DNA of 64,000 bases. It comes from Pachypanchax playfairii. Lineage: Eukaryota; Chordata; Actinopteri; Cyprinodontiformes; Aplocheilidae. The stretch lies in NCBI GenBank assembly GCA_006937955.1, contig SSNP01000430.1, positions 8,808-72,807 of the forward strand, in the 5' to 3' direction. Each line of letters begins with the position of its first letter. Positions within the stretch are counted from its first letter, which is position 1. Both the position numbers and the translations under genes were made by a program. Under the pieces are notes generated by a model. The model saw only the letters and a list, made by a program, of their open reading frames with translations, was not told where the DNA came from and ran no database searches. Positions 63,640 to 64,000 of this stretch are shown here, piece after piece.

Positions 63640-64000
63640 AGACTTGTTTACAAGTAAGAGCAGCTAACTGACATTTCTAAGGCTGAAATAATCCTCAAAT
63701 TGAAAGTCTGGATCCCTGATGAGCTCAAAAGAAGAAGACATGGATGCAGAGCAGGAGCAGAGTGAAGAGAGAGAAAGAGGAAGTTTAAACCTTCGCTTCC
63801 ATCAGTCATATTGACAAATGTGAGATCTCTTTGCTAACAAAATGGATGAACTTGAAACTCTGTTGAAATGCAGCATCATGTGTTTCACTGAGACATGGCT
63901 AAAGGGACATATCCTGGACTCCAGTGTGTCTCTGTCTGGCTTTCAAACAATACGGACAGACAGAGATTTGAAGAGGAGCGAAAAAAGAAGAGGAGTTTGT
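63640..64000 (+). mobile_element. 5' part of a Rex1/CR1-like LINE, cut by the window end
   Basis: PSVILTNVRSL, a one-base frame change near 63838, then NKMDELETLLKCSIMCFTET with TWLKGHILDSSVSLSGFQ is the start of the LINE endonuclease domain (TNVRSL and FTETWL motifs). The reverse transcriptase would follow beyond the window. Confidence 0.7.

Overview
The window is vertebrate nuclear DNA, almost certainly from a teleost fish. The evidence is split genes with canonical splice sites, several Tc1-like transposons, L2/Rex1-type LINEs, Ty3/Gypsy-type LTRs, tRNA-derived SINEs and many hAT, Harbinger, piggyBac and TTAA-type DNA-transposon fragments. I cannot name the species.

Two host genes are recognisable. 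They encode the alpha and beta chains of terminal complement component C8, and they lie tail to tail. c8a runs on the + strand from 11532 to 41151: 11 coding exons, 1785 nt, 594 residues. Its first ten exons sit in 11.5-18.4 kb. The last exon, a second thrombospondin repeat, lies 22.6 kb further on at 41000-41151, beyond an intron packed with mobile DNA. c8b runs on the - strand from 61754 down to 41496. Nine exons are visible, from the LDL-receptor repeat to the final thrombospondin repeat. The exons for the signal peptide and first thrombospondin repeat are not in the window. The stop codons are only 344 bases apart, and the predicted poly(A) sites nearly touch. The proteins would act together in the membrane attack complex.

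Most of the rest is mobile DNA. 0-11 kb: an intact Tc1-like element (2307-3899), a Harbinger-type MITE, an LTR-like region, a solo LTR and an L2 fragment just upstream of c8a. 13.5-17.8 kb (c8a introns): a SINE with a hAT MITE inside it, a Harbinger-like element and a second Tc1 family. 19-24.9 kb: an isolated LINE-1-type ORF1, a decayed Gypsy pol and a piggyBac fragment. 25-32 kb: an LTR element with a nested solo LTR in its 5' LTR, an interior made of tandem repeats, and an inserted Rex1-like LINE with a 742-codon open frame. 33.4-40.2 kb: a duplicated segment flanking a piggyBac-like relic that carries six copies of a roughly 310-bp satellite. 43-49 kb and 51-61 kb (c8b introns): a TTAA-flanked element with nested insertions, three solo LTRs, a near-identical second copy of the c8a-intron Tc1, a TTAA element with a THAP-like remnant, and LINE fragments. 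The window ends in the 5' part of another LINE.

Insertion order can be read in several places from exact target-site duplications. All calls come from reading the sequence. No database search was run, so family names below superfamily level are tentative.
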